From contig JARDYH010000007.1 of assembly GCA_029215795.1 (NCBI GenBank), forward strand, positions 99,401,263 to 99,465,262: a stretch of 64,000 nucleotides of DNA, given 5' to 3'. Made by a program: the position numbers and the translations under genes. Under the pieces are notes generated by a model. That model was not told the origin of the DNA, made no database searches, and saw only the letters and a list, made by a program, of their open reading frames with translations. The stretch comes from Anniella stebbinsi (taxonomy: Eukaryota > Chordata > Lepidosauria > Squamata > Anniellidae). Below are positions 23,901 through 38,400 of this stretch, piece after piece. How positions within the stretch are numbered: position 1 is the first letter of the stretch; the number at the start of each line of letters is the position of its first letter.

Positions 23901-26900
23901 ACCTGAAAGATCACCTCCTGTATGAACCTGTCCAGGTATTAAGATCTTTGGGGGAGGCCCTTCTCTCAAAAGTGCACCATTAGAAGAGCATTTGGTGGGC
24001 AAGGCCTTCTTGGTGCCGCTCTCAGGCTCTGAAACACCCTAATAAGAGAGGCTAGGGGGGCTCTCTCTCTCGGATGTTCTTCCACCAGCTGGCAAAGCTG
24101 TTTTTATTCAGGCAGGCCTTTGAAGGGTTTTTTTAATTGGCTGGTGCTGTTTGTTGCTTGATTGTTGTATTTTAATGTATTTTTTATGCTATGCTTTCAT
24201 GAAGATGTTGTTTTAATTCATTTTTCATTGTTAGCCACCTTGAGTGTCATTCTTTGGCAGAAAGGCAGGATATAAATTAATCAAATAAACAATTGGAAAA
24301 GCCAGGGTGGTGTAGTGCTTAATGTGTTGGACTAAGAATGGAGAGATCCAGGTTGAAGGCCTCACTCACCTATAAATGGTCATGAGCCAGGAACTATAAT
24401 GCAGCCTAACTCGTCTATAGCTGGCCCATTAGACAGAAGGAGGCAGCACATACTCCAGGTTAGAAGGGCCCAAGAAAGGCACCTATAAAAAAAATAGAAC
24501 TCTGCCCCTAAGAAGCCTTGAAAAAGGGCCCTTCATTTACTGGCTTCCTCTTCAGATTAAGAGGCTATGGCTGAAATCAAGGCCCTGTTTGCCAGGCTTG
24601 ATGCCCTTGGAAGAGCCAAAAAAGAAGCTATTAAAAAGGCTTGCAATCTAAAAGATTGGGGGAGAAGAAGAAAAAAAAGCCATATATCTCTAGCCAATGT
24701 GTCGGGCCAGGCTGGTCTCCCTGTTGCCATGTTCCCCTTCCTGGGAGGCAGGGAGTGCGGACTCCCAGTGGCCCTTGCTTCTCTGGTCAATGGATGAGGC
24801 CTGAGTGTGCAGTCCCAGGAACAGTCAGTTGGAGCCCATGTTTTCCTGTTGGTAGGGAAGAGTGAAGTAAGATCCCTGTAGCTGCTCCCTCTCTGGGCCA
24901 TGTTGGTCTCCCCATTGTCGTGACCCTCTTCCTGGGAGGCAGGGAGTGCAGTCCTTGTATTGTCTATACAAATACTATACTCATAGTCACAGATACTTGC
25001 AGACCTACAAATATCACTGAAATTTAATCAAATACTACCAGAGCCATAATAGGGTGAAGGAAAGCGATTTACCTAATAACTAACAACACAGATTACACAG
25101 ATTACATTGTTTGTGACAGACACAAACATATTAAACAGCAATAGTAAGTAAAGAAAAGGATACAGAGGATTTTAGTAAATGATTGGTCTGGATTGGAATA
25201 AGGAAAGGTCACACAAGCAAACGGACAACCGTCACCCTACGAAAGTTTTAGATGCTACCTAGGTGCTACTGATCCTAACAGCTCACAGACACACGCAACT
25301 TGCAAAGTGCAGAGTACTCACTGATGAGATGTGAACACATCAGCTTCTGTTATGTTCCTTCAGTGTCACACCCAAAAAACACTGTGATTGCAAACCCCCG
25401 GTAAAGTAATTCCCTGATTTAAAGCTAGAGTTTTCAGTCCCCTTTTCTATTTCCCCACTGCCTGGTTTTCTTCCCTTTACAGAGAGAGTGAAGAACATGC
25501 TCTCCTATAACTGCCTGGGAGTTATGAGACATTCCCTGGTGTTTGTAGCGCAGTCCAGACATGAGAAGACCTTGAGTGAATTGCCCTGTCATGGTAATAC
25601 CTGCAAGAAACTCAAAGAAAAAAACTTGCCTAACAGTATAAAAAACATAACCTTCAGCACATCCACCCGTGTTTAAAGCACAAGACAATCTGTTGCAAAT
25701 AATGTCTACAGACATTGTTACAAGTGAGTATCTCATATTTTAACTGTTTATATTATTTAAATATATGCACAGGCCTTGCTTGGAATGTGCTCTGTGAACC
25801 ATTGACGTGTAATATTGCAATTGTGTTATTGTTTACATGTATGCATGCATAGGCCGTGCTTGCAATGTGCTTGTCTAATGGGGAAAATAGTTCTGCGTTG
25901 TCTCATTCATGTTTTATATTCACTGCCTCCCCTGTTTAGGGGTTATAGTTGGATATGACCCATTTTTTAAAGATCTACAATGGACTTGCGAAAATTCATT
26001 GCTGGCTGGGGGAAGCTAAATTAATCTAGCCCTCCTTCGTGCCAGGTGCTATAACCTTGTTGTTCTCAAAGGCTTAAGGGTTTGAGGAGGATGGTGTGTC
26101 AAGAGAAACTATCAGGGGCTTGGCTGGGAGGAGAAAGGACCAGCCTAAGGGGCTCCAAAATCTGGAGCCAGAGTGGAGTTGCCGGAACAAACATGGCTGC
26201 CTCTACAAGAGAGGTTTAAAGCTCTTTCAAGGCGCTTTAAAAAATGTACCTCTACAAGAACGGAGCGCAAATCGGGCGTAGAGGCGCGTTATCTCTCCGA
26301 TTATGCGCATTATCGAATGTGCGTTAAATCGCGAGTTTTATTTTGCTCCGGCCGTTAAAGCGCATTTTTGACTATGTGAACAAGCGCTTATGCGCATTAA
26401 CTACTTGTAAAGCGCATTTTGGTCATCCGTTAATGTGCTTCGCCGCCTCTCGTGCAGTGCTATTAGGTGGAAATGCGCTTCAGCGATTATGCGCATAATC
26501 GCCTAACCGGGCGCGCAAAAGCGAATCCTTGTAGAGGGGACCCATGAGAGCTGGAAGCAATCTTCCTAGACCTTCCAGGCTTATGTCCAACTACCTGCAC
26601 TCATGGGAAGAATTGCCAATCTGAAAGTTAATGAATAAACTTCTGGTTTTCATCCCATTTTCATTTGGTTGTGGGGACAAATAAAAAGACATGTTTTGCA
26701 TATACTTAGAGACACAAAAGGAAAATGACAATGAGATTACAAGCATCTCTGGAGCAGGGCTAGGCAAAATGCTAGGTAAGAGAATATAACCTCTATGTAA
26801 AAAAGTAAAAGAGAATAAACAGAATTAAACTTAAAACAGTTTGCAAACTGGTTGGTGCAGGGGGTGGAAACCAGAAGAGGATTTTTTTGGTCTGGATGAC

Positions 26901-29900
26901 TAATCTGAGATGAGGGGTGAAGGCAGATCTCACCGTCTGGTATGTAATCACCAACTGGATCACAGGCAGGGCATAGAAGACAGCAATTGTGATGATGTTC
27001 CTACAGGATGAGGAACCATGAGAAGATTATTTGCAAGTAAGTATAAAAAGATGCACACACATTTTTTCAGAGTTTTAATCACTGGCTTTGGTATTATTAC
27101 ACTAAGAAAAACATAGTCTAATTACTTACATCTAGAGAAAGAAATCTAAACAGAGGTTGATGGGCATCAACATTGCCGGCATTGTAAATGTCATTATTTC
27201 CAGTCTTCCAACTTCAGCACTTTCCACCTCATTCAAATCTTAAAGCTGAACCATTATAAGGCCACTATCTTTCTTGTACAGCAATATCTGTCGTGAGCAA
27301 TAGTGAAGTTTTCCAAGGACTATATGTAAAAAAAAATGCAACTTCCCCCTCTGCTCCAGCTGACCTCCACTCACCTCCACCCTCAGGCCCTTTACATTTG
27401 ATTTTACCCAAAAGAACCTCCTGGCAGCTCCTCCTATAGTGCCCACCTCCAAATTAGAATGAACAACTGAATTTGCACATACAGACACCAGTTTCAAATC
27501 CACAGTCATCTCACTCATTCTCAACTGGCTCAGGGAACAGGAATAAGTGAGGCAATAAGGTTTACCTGTCACATTTTTGGCACATTATGGAGTCAAAATC
27601 CTACTCTTGGTTATGTAATCTGGAACAATTTCAATCTCTGGAACATTATTTTGAGGTGCTAAGGAGATTGTAAACTGCATATGGCCTTTACATCACTAAA
27701 TTATCAAGCCATGCCACTACACTGCTGAAGATGTACAATAGCAAAGCTATCTATGATGTGCAATAGTGCATTGTTGGTTTAAGTCCAGGGTAACGCATCC
27801 CCCTCCCCATTACCTTTTCAGAATAAATGCTCATTGGGCGCCTTCTTATTGACACAGAAAGTGGTGTTTTTGTGAAACAAAGTAACTTGAAACCAAGTTA
27901 AATCTTCTAATGCTTTGTTCCTACACTACCTTGTTAAGAGGAGATTGTGTATTGTGTAGGTGAAATAGAAATGGTGCAAACAGTTCATATCAGCTACCTC
28001 TATGCAAGTTAATGTTCTCTGATATCTTTACCTACTAAATATAATCACCAAGATAAATAGATGGTCTAGGAAACTGTTAGAAAGAATTGAAAATATGCTT
28101 TTAAAGAATATTTTAGAGATTTGGTTAAAATATAAAAAGAAATTATCACCAGATATCTCCCCTCTGACTCCAGTGGTGTTGATGGAAAATTTCCCAATAA
28201 ACTTGAAAAAAGAAATAGAAATGGTATTGAGGGATCAGAATGTTATAAAAATAAAAGATTGGGTGGAAAAGATGGCGAGTAAAAAGAAAATAGAAGAAAT
28301 GTTGAAGGGGGAAAGATATCTTGGTTTAAATGTATACAATTAGATCAATGGATGCGGAACTGGTTAAGGAAAAATAAAGGATGTAGAGATTTGAAAAGAT
28401 TTGAAAATATAATTATAAAGAGAGTAGAAGAGGGGGAAAATAAAACAATAAAAGGTATGAGAAGCGAAATCTATAAAATGTTAATAGAAGCTGAAGAAAA
28501 AAAGACCATCTTAAATCAATATGGGATTACGATATAACTAAACAAATAAGTAATCAAAGCTGGGAGAAGAAATGGGATCTGCGTATTTTAAAAACTATGT
28601 CGGTATGGACAAAAGAGAATTACTACAAGTTAGTTTGGAGGTGGTATCTAACTCCAGTAAAATTAAATCAGATTGATAAGAAGTACTCGAAATTATGCTG
28701 GAGAGGATGCCAGGAAATTGGTACCTATTTTCATATGTGGTGGACATGTGAAGATGTGGAAAAATTTTGGCAAAACATTTTTAAGGAGATAAATGAAATA
28801 ACTGGTTTAAATTTAGAGGTATGTCCCAAGATAGCTTTATTATCATTGTATAAAAAAGGCCAGGGGACTCAAAATGAAAGAGACTTAATTACAAACTTAA
28901 TGACAGTTGCAAGATTATTGATAGCTAGGAAATGGAAAGTACAAAATTACCAAATGACAGAATGGTATAAAGAAGTATGGGATATCGCAATTAATGATAA
29001 GTTAACTAGTAGTATAAAGGTTAAAAAGGGTTTAATGAAGTTAAATGATGTTGAAGATGTATGGGGAATATTTGTAGATTTTGTATTAAAAAAAGGAAAA
29101 GGATATACACCTTTGCAGGATGCATTACAGTTTTGGAGAAATGTATAATGAAATACTAGATGGACCCACTGGTGTGGGGGTGCACTTATTAGTTATTGTA
29201 AGTTTTTTTTATTGTTGTATTAAAACCAATACAAATATTTTTTAAAAAAGATAAATAGACAGTGAAGTGATGGCAACTATCATGAATTTAGGTGATAATT
29301 TCGATTACTTTTGCAGTTTTGTATTAATTGTCACTCCAGAACTGGGTGCAAATGTGAGAAGGAGGTTAGCTCTTTAGACCAGCCCTCAATCTTTTGAGGA
29401 TGGTCTTCAAATTAAACTTCGGAGAATATAGAGCCTTTATAGCTGATGCTGTTGCAGAATTTTATCAAGGCATTTCCCCTACACTGTAGCCCAGGGGAAC
29501 CTCAGCCCCAGGGGCCAAATCTAGCCCTGCCAAATCTAGCCCTAGGATTCCCCAAATGGCCATTCCCCCTCTTCCCTTGCTCCATCCCTTACTTCCAACC
29601 ACTATCATTTTGGGGATATCCCAGCTTTTGTGCAACTTTCTTCTCTCCTAAAGCTTAGTTACTTGCAGTAAGAGCTTTAAGCTAAAATATGTTGGAGCGT
29701 GATTGTATTTGGGCACCACCCCATTTGCCTCTGGTCCTGTCCACTGCTAGAATCCAGCTCCCAAACTTCTCTGAAATAAAATTTTGCCTTCAGGCTGAAA
29801 GAGGTCTCCCATTACAGAAGACAAAGAAACTGGCCATGGGTGCTGGATTGGGACTGGCACTATCCTACCTCTTATATCAAGAAAATGTTGGTCATCTGGA

Positions 29901-32404
29901 AGGTCATTTGAGTTAAGTGAGAGATTACCTCATGGTGCCTGTCAGCTACTCACCAAAAATAGATTTTATACTTTTTGCTGACAATTCTCCGGTCCTTCCT
30001 GGATAAATCGGACAGATAGAGGAACATCTAGAAAGAGAAGGATATTAAATTTACCCATTTGTAAAGTTTTTCAAAGAATATCTCACAAGTGATCTTAATA
30101 TTGTATTGGAAACATTTATGTAAATATACCCATCTAGCTAACCCATCTAGCTAACAACAAAATCAGAGCAATGGGGGACTATAAATGGCTGCATCCTCCT
30201 CCAGTCCTCCCTGGCTCTTCCTGGCAGGGCAATGGATAGTCAGAGGGTTCCGAGGGCTCTTATACCGTTCAAGACACCAAAACCCCCCCAACAACAATTA
30301 AACAGCAATCCTGTAAATTAGAAATTATTAAAAGCAGACAGACTTTTCTTTTAGAAAAACTGGAAAAGAGTGAGTCAGACATTATAAATAAATTAACCTT
30401 GGAAGACAAATTAGAAGAGCTGGACAGTCAGAATAGAAGATGTAACGTCTGTGAAGAAGGATCCAAGATGGCTACAGTCTGGCTAAGAGAGGCGAGATCT
30501 GGCCTACTTTGCAGGACTGGGGCCTCTTGGCTGGGAGACAAAGAGAATTCTGAGCAAACAAGTTCTAACGGATAGGGTAGGGTGGCTGGTTCCCAGCGGC
30601 CGCACCTGGATGTTATCTCACACCCAAGGTCAGCTTTAATTGGAAGGGGACAGTGAGAGGTTTCAGCTGTGGGAAAGTGCTGCTCCACGGGAGGGGAGTT
30701 CCAGGAGGGAGCAAGAAGGCAGAAAGGCTAGGGACTGGCCTAAACTAGTCACGGTACCGGCTGGCCCAAAAGGGATAAATAGAATAGCAACAGGTTGGGA
30801 AGCCATCTTTTCTGGACATGCATGAAGGGATCCCTGACAAGTGAGGTAACGGCTTGGGAATTGAGATAGGTTTATTGTTCTAGTGTCTGGCTCGTTCCAT
30901 GGAAAGACTTGGTTAATGGTTTCATTGCTTGCTGCTAACCCTTTTTCCTTACTTCAATCCTTCCCCCCCCCATTCCTCCTTCCTTCCTTCCCCCCACTCA
31001 CCCTGTGTGTGTGCTTGTGAGCTAATTGTTGGCTGAAGCCCTACGAGATTCTGGTTTTAAATACTTTTAATAAATTGTTTCAGCCCTTAAACATGTGTGG
31101 TTATTTCCAGAGGCTGGCTTAGGCCACTTGGCATCAGGTTAGGGAGGTGGGCTTTGGGGAACTTGGATCGTGAGTCCTAAGCCTACTTGGTAGAGAGGAG
31201 GAGTGAACCCCCTCCTCTCTTCAAAACATCAAAAAAAGAGAATTTAAAGAATAAAAGGGAATTTATCGACATTTTAAGAACTGTTTGTTACTATTTTAGG
31301 ATCCAATTTTGAAGAAAACACTGACTCGTGGGTCCATTCCTTCAGGCACACACTTGCATTCTGACCCAGGACACCCCAAATCAGTGAGACTCTTTTATTG
31401 TAGCAAATCCCACGGTAAAAGCATAATGGTTACATTTTTCTGAAATCATATAGCTGGTGACAATTAGCTATAGGCTCCATAAGTAATTTGCAAAAAATCC
31501 AAAGCCGTATAATACTTGCAAATGTATCAGAAAACTTAATTTCCCCATTGCAATCTCTACAAAATACAGGACAAGGGGCTTGAAAAACTCTTGGCATAAT
31601 TCATTCCAGGCACTCCAAGACAAGAGTTTCCAAACACAGGGAAAGGGGCTTGAATTATTCCTGGCATAACTCATCCCAGGCAATCATAGAATCATAGTAG
31701 AGTTGGAAGGTGCCTATAAGGCCATCGAGTCCAACCCCTGCTCAATGCAGGAATCTACCTTAAAGCATCCCTGACAGATGGTTGTCCAACTGCCTCTTTA
31801 ATGCCTCTAGTGTGGGAGAGCCCACCCTTGCTAGGTAATTGGTTCCATTGTCGTACTGCTTGTCAGGAAGTTTTTCCTGATGTCCAGCCGGAATCTGGCT
31901 TCCTGTAACTTGAATCCATTATTCCGTGTCCTGCACTCTGGCCCTCCTCTGTGTGACAACCTTTTAAGTATTTGAAGAGTGCTATCATGTCTCTCCTCAA
32001 TCTTCTCTTCTCCAGGCTAAACATGCCCAGTTCTTTCAGTGTCTCCTCACAGAGCTTTGTTTCCAGACCCCTGATCATCCTTGTTGCCCTCCTCTGAACA
32101 CGCTCCAGCTTGTCTTCTTGAAGTGTGGTGCCCAGAACTGGACACAATACTTAAGATGGGGCCTTCTCTTCTGCCGCTCCCAGACTGTGGAATGACCTGC
32201 TGGGAGAGATCCACCAACTTACAAGTCTTCAAGAATTTAAGAGAGATAAAGACTGATCTCTTCCGGCAGGCCAACCCAGTTGAATTTTAAGACTTTGTTG
32301 TTTGTAATAATGTATTAATTTGATATGCTGTTAACCAGTTTATATATTTTATATTGTTGGTATTGATGCTGTTCCCCGCCTCGATCCAGAGGGAGAGAGG
32401 GGTA

Positions 32405-32440
<36 letters not shown>

Positions 32441-35400
32441 CTAGTGCCGAAAAGAGGGGAACCAGTACCTCTCACAATTTGGAAGCTATATGTCTATTAA
32501 TGCAACCAAAAATAGCATTTGCTTTTTTTGCAGCCACATCTTTTAAGTTGCTGAGGATCTAATTGTTTTGCCTATATAACTCTTTGGGCATATTTACACT
32601 GGATCGCATAGATGACAAAAGGGCTGTTGCAGGTGGTGAAATGTTTGAGGAAATATCTTTGCTGATCAGATGGATTTTTGAATTCTGTGACTTTGAGGGG
32701 GTGTATTTACAGTAGCAGCCGTGACCACAGGGATGGTGTCCCTTGAGCATGGAAGCGCCTGGTAAAAAACTGGGTGAACTTCTGCCATGTTCTTTGTATT
32801 CTCTTCTGATCAAAAGATTTCTTACATTCCTGTTTCTTTTAAAGGAGACCATAGGTTTTTCCTGGCAGCCTGGGATATGTTGAACAGCAGTACAGGTGCT
32901 CCTTTAGTAGATTACTTTTCAGCACAACAACATTCTTTTGCAGACTTAAAAGTTTTGGGCTATGGAAACACTAAATACACATGATAACAAACTGTTATTA
33001 AGAAAGGAAATAGAATGGATCCTGAGGTTAACAACTCTGAATCCCAGTGGTTTGAATTTAGATCTTGAATTTTTGCCACTCCTGTGACTCAGCAAATACC
33101 TGCAGTGATTCCCACATAATAGCAATAAGGATAGCAGTAATTATGTATTTTGAGACCTTGCACTTTTCACTGCTACATGGAAGCACCTGGCAGAGCCCAA
33201 AAAAATGACAAAAAATGAAGGAAAGAAAAAATGAATTATTATATAAGGAGGGCCTCTGAATGATTATTTTCCCCAGTCGCCAGTAATTATCATAGGAGAC
33301 TATCATCTTGTTAGGAGTATTTCTGCAGACATCTCTTATCAAGTAAGAATCTGTATATTACTGTATTTCCTCGATTCTAAGATGCACTTTTCCCCCCATA
33401 TTTACGTCTGTAACAATGGAGTGCATCTTAGAATCAATGGCGTCTAAGAATCGCCACATTTCTCCAGCGCTGGTATGGAGTTGAAGTCCCCACCCACCCA
33501 CAGTGCCTTCACAAAGGGGCTCTGCATGTCCCCCCAGGAGACTCGGCCTTCCCCACTCACCTCTATCACCGCCACTCTGCGCTGTTGGCACCAACCTCCT
33601 TGGCCTCCAGCGCCGCCCCGGTCCTCGCCGCCAGCACCGCCCCGGTCCGCACCGCCAGTGCCGCTTGCAGCGGCCTCCCTGGCCTGGAAATGTGGCGTTA
33701 CTACAAAGTAGAGGCAGGTAGTCCTCGCCGCACCCTCTTTGCACCACAAGCCACTTCAGAGTGCTGCACCCCGCCCAGTGTGGATCAAGCCTCAGAGACG
33801 CTGCTCACGCGCTAGCTGCCGCCCTTTCATCCCGGCCAGTCCCGGGGAGGGAGGAGGGAGGGTTGTAAACAAAAGCTAGCGATTGGGAAATCCCTCTCCC
33901 AATCGCTGGCTTTTGTTTACAGCCCTCCCTCCTCCCTCCCCGGGACCGGCCAGGATGAAAGGGCGTCGTCGAGAGCACGAGCGGAGCCTCCGAGGCTTGA
34001 TCCACACTGGGCGGGGTGCAGCACTCCGAAGCGGCTTGTGGTGCAGGGAGGGCGCGTCGAGGACTACCTGCCTCTACTTTGTAGTAACGCCACATTTCCA
34101 GGTTGGAGAGGCTGCTGCCAGCAGCGTGGCGGCGAGGACTGGGGCGGCGCTGGCGGTGAGTGGGGAAGGGAGGAGGGGGACTCATGCCTGGCACGGCACG
34201 GCACGGCCCAGCAGGTCCCTGGGTGGCGTATCAAGGGGGGGCATGCACAGCCCTACCATATTTCTTCGATTCTAAGATGCACTCATCCCTAATATTACGT
34301 GTCTGAAAAAAGGGTGCATCTTAGAATTGACGCAACGCTTTTTTCGTGACGGTGGCCCTAAAATTAAGGTGCGTCTTAGAATCGATGGCGTCTTAGAGTC
34401 GGTGAAATACGGTATACTTGTGTTAAAAATGATTTTATATGATTTCTACAAGTTTTTTTATTATTAATGTGTAACGTGGACAGGCTCCAGAGCCTTCATA
34501 TTGTAATAACATAAAAAATACCTTACATATGGGCATAGGCCTTTGTGGCAATGTGCCTAACTAACCTCTAAACATGTTGAATGTATTTTTAAAATTACAG
34601 CCCCCTTTTTTGCAGTAATAGCTGATGGGATACCATCAGGAGAACCAGGGGAGGAGAGAGGGTGGAGGAACTGTCAATCAAACATCATGATGGATTTTAC
34701 TTAACTCCACGGTAGCTCACAGTCACACAATGGTGGAGTTAGAACATGTTGTGTGGGGAGTACCCCCATAAAAACCCAACTGTTGAGTGGAGTTTTCACA
34801 TTGAGTTAACTAACACGTTCACAGAATCATAGAATAGTAGAGTTGGAAGGGGGCTATAAGGCCATCGAGTCCAACCCCCTGCTCAATGCAGGAATCCTCC
34901 TTAAAGCATCCCTGACAGATGGTTGTCCAGCTGCATCTTGAATGCGTCTCGTGTGGGAGAGCCCACCACCTCCCTAGGTCATTGGTTCCATTGTCGTATT
35001 GCTCTAACAGGAGGTTTTTCCTGATGTCCAGCTGGAATCTGGCTTCCTGTAACTTGAGCCCATTATTCCGTATTGTCTGAACTGAGCCAATGACTTCTTT
35101 AGTCTATCAACTATTACTTTTTCCAGTTGAGTCAGTGGTCTGATGTTACATCCCGATTGCCTCACCTAGTCTTGAAAAACAATAATTTTAATTTGATATT
35201 ATTTTATCTTCCTGAATTTGCAAGAATGCCTTAACACGTCAATTCTGGATCCACTGTCTATACTAACAAAATCCTTGTTTAGTCCAACTTAAGAGGGAGG
35301 GGACTTTTTTTCCACCTTAATTAATTTTGGGGTGCACCTGGAAATTTCCTTCTACAACCATTCCACTGTTTGTGAAGCTTGGGCCACCCAAACCTATAAC

Positions 35401-38400
35401 GGTCCTAGATGCCTTGAACGGAGAGGGTCCCCCATAGCCCTCCAGGTGTGCACTAAACTAGTTTTGCAGGAAGACAAACCTGCCTACGTTTTGGATCTCC
35501 CAGACTTTGCACCTTCTAGATTCCTGTGCTCTCTCATGCATTGCAGACTAAGCATAAGGGAGGACGGGTGAATTTATCTCCCTCTTCAACTTTTATCCTC
35601 TCAGACTGGTTTTGGAACTGCACCTTCCCCTCCCTCCTCTCTGAAGCAGAGCACTTCAATGGGCAGCTGTGCCAAAATCATTCTCTCATAGAATCCCTTA
35701 CACACCCCTTTCCGGGACAGCCTTCTACAATCAAGTATTTCATTGCCTTTTGTTAATATTCTCTCAATAGAACTCAATTTCTGGAAAAGCTCTTCTCTTC
35801 TCTGTTACTTCCTAAGTACCTTACACGGGCATTTTGTTACCTTGACTAAACAGTCAAAGTTGCATATATGGCTCAACTGTGTTTTGGTTAAAGCATGCTA
35901 GTTTTGGGGCAAGCTTTCCTGAATAGACAGCAGTCTGCCCTCCCTCTGGCAGAAACTAGGGTTATTGTGGGAAATGTTTCCCCTAGCATACATATGGGCA
36001 AAATTCCCTCAGCCATTCCTCTTCCAGAAAGGTTTATTCCCTGAACACAGAGCCATTGCCTGTAGAAGTGTTTAGAAACACATATCCCAGGCGAGCGTGG
36101 GAACAATACTCCAGATCTTATAGCAGTCGCTGCACTTCAGATTCCAGGGACTCTTGCAAAACAGCATCCTCCCATAATGACAATGTGGCAGGGGGGATAT
36201 AGAGAAGGAGATATTCCTTACATAAATAATCTGCAAGAGATACCTTAGTGCGGATGACATTCTTGTCACTTTCAATTTCAGGCATGGTGTCAAAGTCACT
36301 TTCCTCTTCCACAGAGCTGTCTGTGTCAGAGCTACAAGGCGGCCTGTGATCCAGAGGTGACAACTGCTGACCTCCACTGGAGCTTGACTCATCTGCAAAT
36401 AATTCAGAAACATTTGGAGTATGACATAACTCTCTTTGGAGAATAATCCTCTTGAGCTAATGACTCCTGAACTGAAACTTATGGAAAAGGGATGGTGTTA
36501 AAGTTTGAGGACTAGGTGTGGGAGGAGGAAAGGCTAATGAGCAAGCAGCTACTGCTCCTCTTACACTAACTGGCACTGCAGAGCCCCTTCCAGCCATGCA
36601 GGGTGTCCGTCCCATAGGATCCCTTAGAGAAGGCTGAGTAACACACACAGGACCTTCGAAGTCTGCTAAGGAGCTTGTCTAGGCAGCAATGATTAACCTG
36701 TGGATGTTCACTGCCCTTTACAGTGCGCTTCCTTTTTAGACTTCCATGCTCATCGCCTTAAGCTACGTTGGCTTTTCCTCCAGCTGCGCTTGAATTCTGC
36801 TTGAATCTCCCCCTATTTGCTCTTTCCAGCTGCCTACGAAACAAGCCTGGATGCACAATACACTGTGTGCAGTGAGCGCTTTCTTTATGTTTTCGTGATC
36901 ACTGGGAGCCAACCAACACTTTTGACTGTTAATTTTCTAATTCAGTTTCTCATGGTGGAAATGTACTTCAACTAATCATGCTCAGAATAGCACACTCTCA
37001 TTTCAACAGTCTGAAAACAATTGACATTCTCACCCACCGCCCCAACTATATTTATTTTTCTGCACATCTACAGAGTGCAAAGTCCTAAATCAACTCTATA
37101 TGATCCCAGTATCAAGATCTACCCTATCATGAGCTGGTATCTGGGTTGATGAACTTAGGTAAAACTAATGGGTAGAATATTTTACACAGATGTCTAAAAA
37201 ATTTCACACCTTAAAACCATTAAATGTCTCCTTGAATGACAGGCACTTCTAACCCAGCATATATGCAATCAACATGGATGCATGCATATGTAGTGTCATT
37301 TTGAAAAATCCTGTCATCTGAAATGGGTGACTGAAATTCATCTGAAAGTTTAATCCATTAGATCTTTTACTATTCTAAAACTCTCACCAACGTTTGGAGA
37401 AAACGTTTAAGTCTATAACTTGCAAAGACTCCTAATAGGCACTCTGAAAAATAAGTGGTATGATCCAGCAAAAATGTAACACTTTTAAGTTCCATTAATT
37501 TTAATGGGAGAGTGTTAAGATCTTCTTAAGTCTCCAATTGAAATCAGTGAGGCTTAAAAATACTGAAGTGTCTAATATTTTTTTTACTTGCCATTAGAAA
37601 AATTGTATTTTTGGTATGTTGGAATGCAACATTCCACTATGATGGCACAAAAATATTACCTTTGCAGAAAGAGATGTGCAGAAAAAGTGGTAAACATCTT
37701 TTCCCATCAAGGGCTGCCACATTCCCATGAGGGGGAATATTTTGTGACCACATACTAGCAGCAGGTGGGACCAGAGGGAAGTGGGCAAGGGCAGAGTCAT
37801 GCGCTTTGTCTCTTAGGGATCTTAAGATCATCACCCTTCAAGCGCTTTCTCTTTCTAATACACAACCCATCCACCCATCATGTACACACAGCACTCTGTC
37901 ATCCCACTCTAGCCGTCTATCTTCAGACATTCCCTACTGGTTCTCCAGGGCTGGCTTTAGGATAAAACAAACAAACAACCTATACGAGGGAGTGGCTTCG
38001 GCACGACCACCCTGATTAGCTTACAATTTCTTCTACATTTTTCTATAGTACTTTATAGTATTTGTAGGTCTTACAGTACTTTGTAATGTTGTCTCAAAAT
38101 AGAGCCATGTTCTCCTAATTTTTATCTAGAATAAATAATATTAAACAGGAAATTGAAAAGGCTAGTTGATAGAAATGGGTCTTTATAGTTAGTACCCAAA
38201 CAATCCGTAGAACTCTGAAAATAAAAGATTAAAGAAAGTTACTGCTTTTGTTGGTCCCAGCTCACTGCAGACAAAGTACATGATGCGTTCCAACTTCTGT
38301 TCGCACCTTATTTCATTACCTGATCTGACAACCACTCTCATTGTTCCCCACCTTGAAGCAACACTTCTCAAACAGCAACATAATATTACTATCAGCTGAA

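Noticed and set aside
24298..24430. Functional tRNA gene
   Set aside because: The B box is degenerate and the body continues as a SINE; no cloverleaf could be formed.
28597..29148. 183-codon frame as a host gene
   Set aside because: It is the C-terminus of L1 ORF2 inside a TSD-flanked insertion.
33444..34292. Several overlapping GC-rich frames of 70-130 codons
   Set aside because: They mirror each other across the foldback palindrome, so they are by-products of base composition and symmetry.
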